This document shows, piece by piece, positions 61,451 through 64,000 of a DNA stretch of 64,000 nucleotides (position 1 is the first letter of the stretch; each line of letters begins with the position of its first letter). Position numbers and translations under genes: made by a program. The stretch is from Kallipyga gabonensis. Lineage in GTDB: Bacteria; Bacillota; Clostridia; Tissierellales; Peptoniphilaceae. The notes under the pieces are model-generated. The model did not search any database. It was given only the letters and a program-made list of their open reading frames with translations, and was not told the origin of the DNA. The stretch lies in assembly GCF_001286805.1 (NCBI RefSeq), contig NZ_CXYV01000002.1, positions 1,240,001-1,304,000 of the forward strand, written 5' to 3'.

Positions 61451-63334
61451 TTAGGACTTAGCCGGTTTCTTATAGGCTTTGGCTATTGCTTCTTTTAAGG
61501 TGTTGATATACAAGGGAATTCCGTCTTTATGGGCATAGAAATGAACCCCGTCTGTTCCCTTAAAAAAGTCAGGGTGGTCTTTGGCAGCCCGGTTCCAGTC
61601 GGCAATCGTCACAAAGGGATAATCCTTCTCCAATTGAGGGAGATAATTGGCGTATTTGATCACATCCGAATTCTTGTTGGCATCTCTCTGGTATGGACTG
61701 ATGAAAATAAGCCGGGAGCCGGAAGGCAATAGATCGATAATTTCCGCACAGGTCTTCTTGAAAGAAGGATAGACATTGTTCCCTAATCCTATGACCACCA
61801 TATCTTTTAAGTGGCCGGATTTGGCCATGGACCGGAGGATGTCCGGCCCCTGGTGGAGGAAACGGGAAACTTTTCCGTTAACCTGAGCCTTAGGGAAGGC
61901 CTTGAGGATTTCCTTCCTCATGCCCAAGGTTACCGAATCCCCAACCATGGTGAAGCCCTCCGCACGAGCCTTCTTGAGCATGGCTTCCTCTTCTTTTCTC
62001 TGCTGTTCTGCCAGCTTCTCCTGGGCAATGATTTCTTTCACCTTTTCTCCTTCATCGACCACCTGGTCCAGTTCCTGGTTCAAGGAAGAGGACCAAAGTT
62101 GGTTTTCTAAAGACAGGAGGGGCGGTGCAGTAACCCCTTGTACGATAATCAGGATAAGTCCGACAAGAGAGGCAACGAAAGCTCCATTTGTAATCTTTCT
62201 TTTTTCTCGCTGAAAGATTCGGGGCATCTTCTTTCCGAGAAGTAGGGGTTCCCAAAGATACAAGTTCAGCCATGCAAAAAGAGAGGCCAATATGAGAGTA
62301 AGTAAAATGCTTACGCCCAATGGAAGGGGCGTGGTGGAAAGAGCCACATAGATGGGCCAATGGAAGAGATAGAAGCCATAAGAAGATTGAGCAAGATAGT
62401 GGATCAAAGCAGGTTCTTTCCACCGGTCATACTGAAGGTCAAGAAGACGACAGCCCCCCAGGGCAAGAAAACAAAAAACATCCACAAGAAGAAAACCCCA
62501 CCGGTAGGTCGAGGGATCCTCATAGGAGAGGTTAAATGAGAGAATAGCTAAAAGAGCCAAGGGGACAATAAAAACAGCCCAAGCAAGAGACTTCGACAGG
62601 TTGTCAGCCAGCTTCCTGGCAGGATAGGCAACCGACTCCATTCCGGTCAAGCAGGCCATAAGAGAGCCCGCAAAAAAGGGGCTCATCCGGGTCAGGTCTG
62701 AAAAATAGAGAAATGAGGTCGACCAGCCCACAATAGACCCGATAATCATCAGGATGTGAGGTAAAAAGAAAAAGATCAGTGAAAGGATGAAAACCCCCAT
62801 ACGGACTTGAACTTGATGTTTGACGGGATTGGATTCTCTTTGCCTCATCCCTGCTCCGGTTTTTCGGGCAATGAAATAGAGAATTCCGCCCCAAAGAAGG
62901 TAAAAATGCATCTCAATGGCCAGAGTCCAGGTATGGACATAGATATGAGGAATAAATTGTGCTTCATAGGAACCGCCCGAAAGAATCTCATACCAATTGG
63001 TCATGAATCCCATGGCCCCGGCGAATTGACGGGAGTAGTCCACTCGAAGATCCGGAGAAGCCACCAGAAGAAAGAAGCCGGTAATCAGGAGCATGAAGAC
63101 CAAACCGGGAAAGAGGCGACCTCCCCTTTTTTTCAAAAAAGTCCAGAAAGATTCTTTTTCCTCTTTAAGGATACGATCCAGAAACTTCCCGGTAATGAGA
63201 AATCCGGAGAGAGCGAAGAAGAGGTTCACCCCGAAAAATCCGGCCGGAAGAAAAGAGGATCTAAGATGGTAAATAACAACGAGGACAAAGGCAAAGACCC
63301 GGAGAGAGTCCAGCCACTGAATGCGTTTGGTCAT
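61451..63334 (-). CDS. OatA-like membrane acyltransferase with an SGNH domain
   Basis: 627 aa. N-terminal acyltransferase-3 domain of about ten or more membrane segments, starting RIQWLDSLRVFAFVLVVIYH with GFFGVNLFFALSGFLIT. A C-terminal extracytoplasmic SGNH domain contains MVGDSVTLG (Ser467), GLGNN (Asn in block III) and TDGVHF (Asp595, His598), the catalytic triad. It O-acetylates a cell-wall sugar such as MurNAc, which confers lysozyme resistance in OatA. The target polymer is not proven; teichoic acid or capsule acetylation is possible. It is co-directional with a MORN protein. Confidence 0.9.
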   Translation of the reverse strand: MTKRIQWLDSLRVFAFVLVVIYHLRSSFLPAGFFGVNLFFALSGFLITGKFLDRILKEEKESFWTFLKKRGGRLFPGLVFMLLITGFFLLVASPDLRVDYSRQFAGAMGFMTNWYEILSGGSYEAQFIPHIYVHTWTLAIEMHFYLLWGGILYFIARKTGAGMRQRESNPVKHQVQVRMGVFILSLIFFFLPHILMIIGSIVGWSTSFLYFSDLTRMSPFFAGSLMACLTGMESVAYPARKLADNLSKSLAWAVFIVPLALLAILSFNLSYEDPSTYRWGFLLVDVFCFLALGGCRLLDLQYDRWKEPALIHYLAQSSYGFYLFHWPIYVALSTTPLPLGVSILLTLILASLFAWLNLYLWEPLLLGKKMPRIFQREKRKITNGAFVASLVGLILIIVQGVTAPPLLSLENQLWSSSLNQELDQVVDEGEKVKEIIAQEKLAEQQRKEEEAMLKKARAEGFTMVGDSVTLGMRKEILKAFPKAQVNGKVSRFLHQGPDILRSMAKSGHLKDMVVIGLGNNVYPSFKKTCAEIIDLLPSGSRLIFISPYQRDANKNSDVIKYANYLPQLEKDYPFVTIADWNRAAKDHPDFFKGTDGVHFYAHKDGIPLYINTLKEAIAKAYKKPAKS

Positions 63335-63353
63335 AAAATCAACGTCCCTTTTC

Positions 63354-63755
63354 TCACTTCTTATCGGTATCTTGTTTCACCCAAGACCCGTCCTCTTGGA
63401 GGAGGTAAATCCCCTCCTCCTTCACCCTTATTTTTCCGGATTGTATGCTCCCCTGGTCAAAAACCCCCTCAAAAACGATGCCCGGTTCAAGCGTAACCTT
63501 ACCCGGGCCATGGAGGTGACCGTCCAAAAGCTTCCCCTCATACAGGGGTCCATCCTTTCTCCTGACCTCCCCCTCCATTATTTTCCCCGGAAGGGTCACC
63601 CTCCCCCGGAGATCCAATCCCTGGTCCAAGGTGTAGTCCGTGAGAGTCTTTCCCCCTTTGGGAAGAAGGGAAAACACAGCCATGATGAGGATAAAGGCAA
63701 AAACGACCAGGGACCAGAATTGTCCCTGAATAAAGTTTGTTTTTTTACTATGCAT
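63354..63755 (-). CDS. Membrane-anchored MORN-repeat protein
   Basis: 133 aa. One N-terminal membrane segment (about 13-32) and an outer part with MORN-like repeats: YEGKLLDGHLHGPGKVTLEPG (about 82-102) and FEGVFDQGSIQSGKIRV, plus a weaker copy (about 50-65). MORN repeats are small beta-hairpin units, often linked to membranes or enzymes. Specific function unknown. It lies 20 nt before the acyltransferase gene and is likely co-transcribed with it. Confidence 0.75.
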   Translation of the reverse strand: MHSKKTNFIQGQFWSLVVFAFILIMAVFSLLPKGGKTLTDYTLDQGLDLRGRVTLPGKIMEGEVRRKDGPLYEGKLLDGHLHGPGKVTLEPGIVFEGVFDQGSIQSGKIRVKEEGIYLLQEDGSWVKQDTDKK

Positions 63756-63787
63756 AAGAACCTCTTTTCCGGATAGTCGGCCCGGAC

Positions 63788-64000
63788 TTATTTGATGGAT
63801 TTGGATTCCAAGTGAATAAATACCAATTCTTCCGGGTTAAATAACCGAAAGGGCAAGCCTGAATTACCTAAACCGGCCGATACCACCATGGTATAGGGCG
63901 AATCTTCATAGCATCCCAGATCATATTTAGGAAAGAATGCCACTTCCGGGGAGAAAAGACCACCAATCAGGGGAAGACGAATCCCCCCGCCGTGAACGTG
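63788..64000 (-). CDS. Metallophosphoesterase (YkuE/YaeI-like), C-terminal fragment (cut by window edge)
   Basis: Only the last 70 residues and the TAA stop (63788-63790) are present. HVHGGGIRLPLIGG carries the HxH metal-binding motif, then FSPEVAFFPKYDLGCYED, MVVSAGLGNSGLPFRLFNPEELVFIHL, the conserved end of YkuE-type calcineurin-like phosphoesterases. Substrate unknown; some relatives act on lipid precursors. Probably co-transcribed with the downstream MORN and acyltransferase genes (32-nt gap). Confidence 0.85.
   Translation of the reverse strand, partial: HVHGGGIRLPLIGGLFSPEVAFFPKYDLGCYEDSPYTMVVSAGLGNSGLPFRLFNPEELVFIHLESKSIK

Overview
The window is a chromosomal segment of a low- to mid-GC, Gram-positive, probably anaerobic and non-sporulating Firmicute. 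Evidence: a T-box leader on thrS, an infC-rpmI-rplT operon with a leader attenuator, Ktr-type potassium transport, a GlgC/GlgD glycogen pathway, a SCIFF peptide with its radical SAM maturase (a marker of Clostridia-like lineages), MutS2, and the Bacillus-like order glmU-prs-pth-mfd without the sporulation genes usually mixed into it. A Peptoniphilaceae/Tissierellia-type organism is my best guess, but this is inference. No rRNA, CRISPR array, prophage or insertion sequence was seen. Genes are densely packed, mostly on the minus strand, often with 1-20 nt overlaps.

Layout. 1-3.1 kb: start of a LacI-type regulator, a ytxH/DUF948 envelope pair, a probable 6S RNA with its own consensus promoter and terminator, and a secreted GH25 lysozyme. 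3.3-7.4 kb: NAD kinase (plus strand), then an FHA - RodA/FtsW - PBP cell-wall operon. 7.4-14.9 kb: glycogen cluster glgC-glgD-glgA-pullulanase-phosphohexomutase. 15.1-19.5 kb: glycolysis (gap alone; pgk-tpiA-eno together). 19.7-27.1 kb: glmU-like, prs, pth, mfd and a PrsA-like foldase; the GlmU-like protein keeps the acetyltransferase half but has a shrunken uridyltransferase half without its signature. 27.2-28.6 kb: murC (plus). 28.7-43.2 kb: a long minus-strand run: C26 amidohydrolase, KtrB, KtrA, SpoU methyltransferase, pheS, pheT, zapA, U32 peptidase, mutS2, a membrane protein and a TPR protein. 43.2-44.6 kb: infC-rpmI-rplT (plus) behind an attenuator, with infC starting at ATT. 44.7-46.4 kb: an AT-rich island with a secreted papain-like cysteine protease overlapped by a lipoprotein gene. 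46.4-50.4 kb: T-box-controlled thrS, hisS, and a tRNA-Gly/tRNA-Cys pair. 50.4-56.1 kb: AT-rich VanZ gene, a sigma-like protein fused to a membrane anchor and outer domain, and a heterodimeric ABC exporter with one degenerate ATPase site. 56.3-59.6 kb: Orn/Lys/Arg-type decarboxylase and the SCIFF unit scfA-scfB. 59.7-64 kb: cytidine deaminase, pyrimidine-nucleoside phosphorylase, an OatA-like acyltransferase, a MORN-repeat protein and the C-terminus of a metallophosphoesterase.

How the genes work together: most of the window is housekeeping (envelope building, glycogen storage feeding glycolysis, aminoacyl-tRNA synthesis, translation). The parts that look accessory or unusual are the protease/lipoprotein island, the sigma-TM fusion, the SCIFF unit and the GlmU-like protein. 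Promoter, terminator and start-site calls were made by reading the sequence. No database search, folding program or GC calculation was run, so family names rest on motif recognition.
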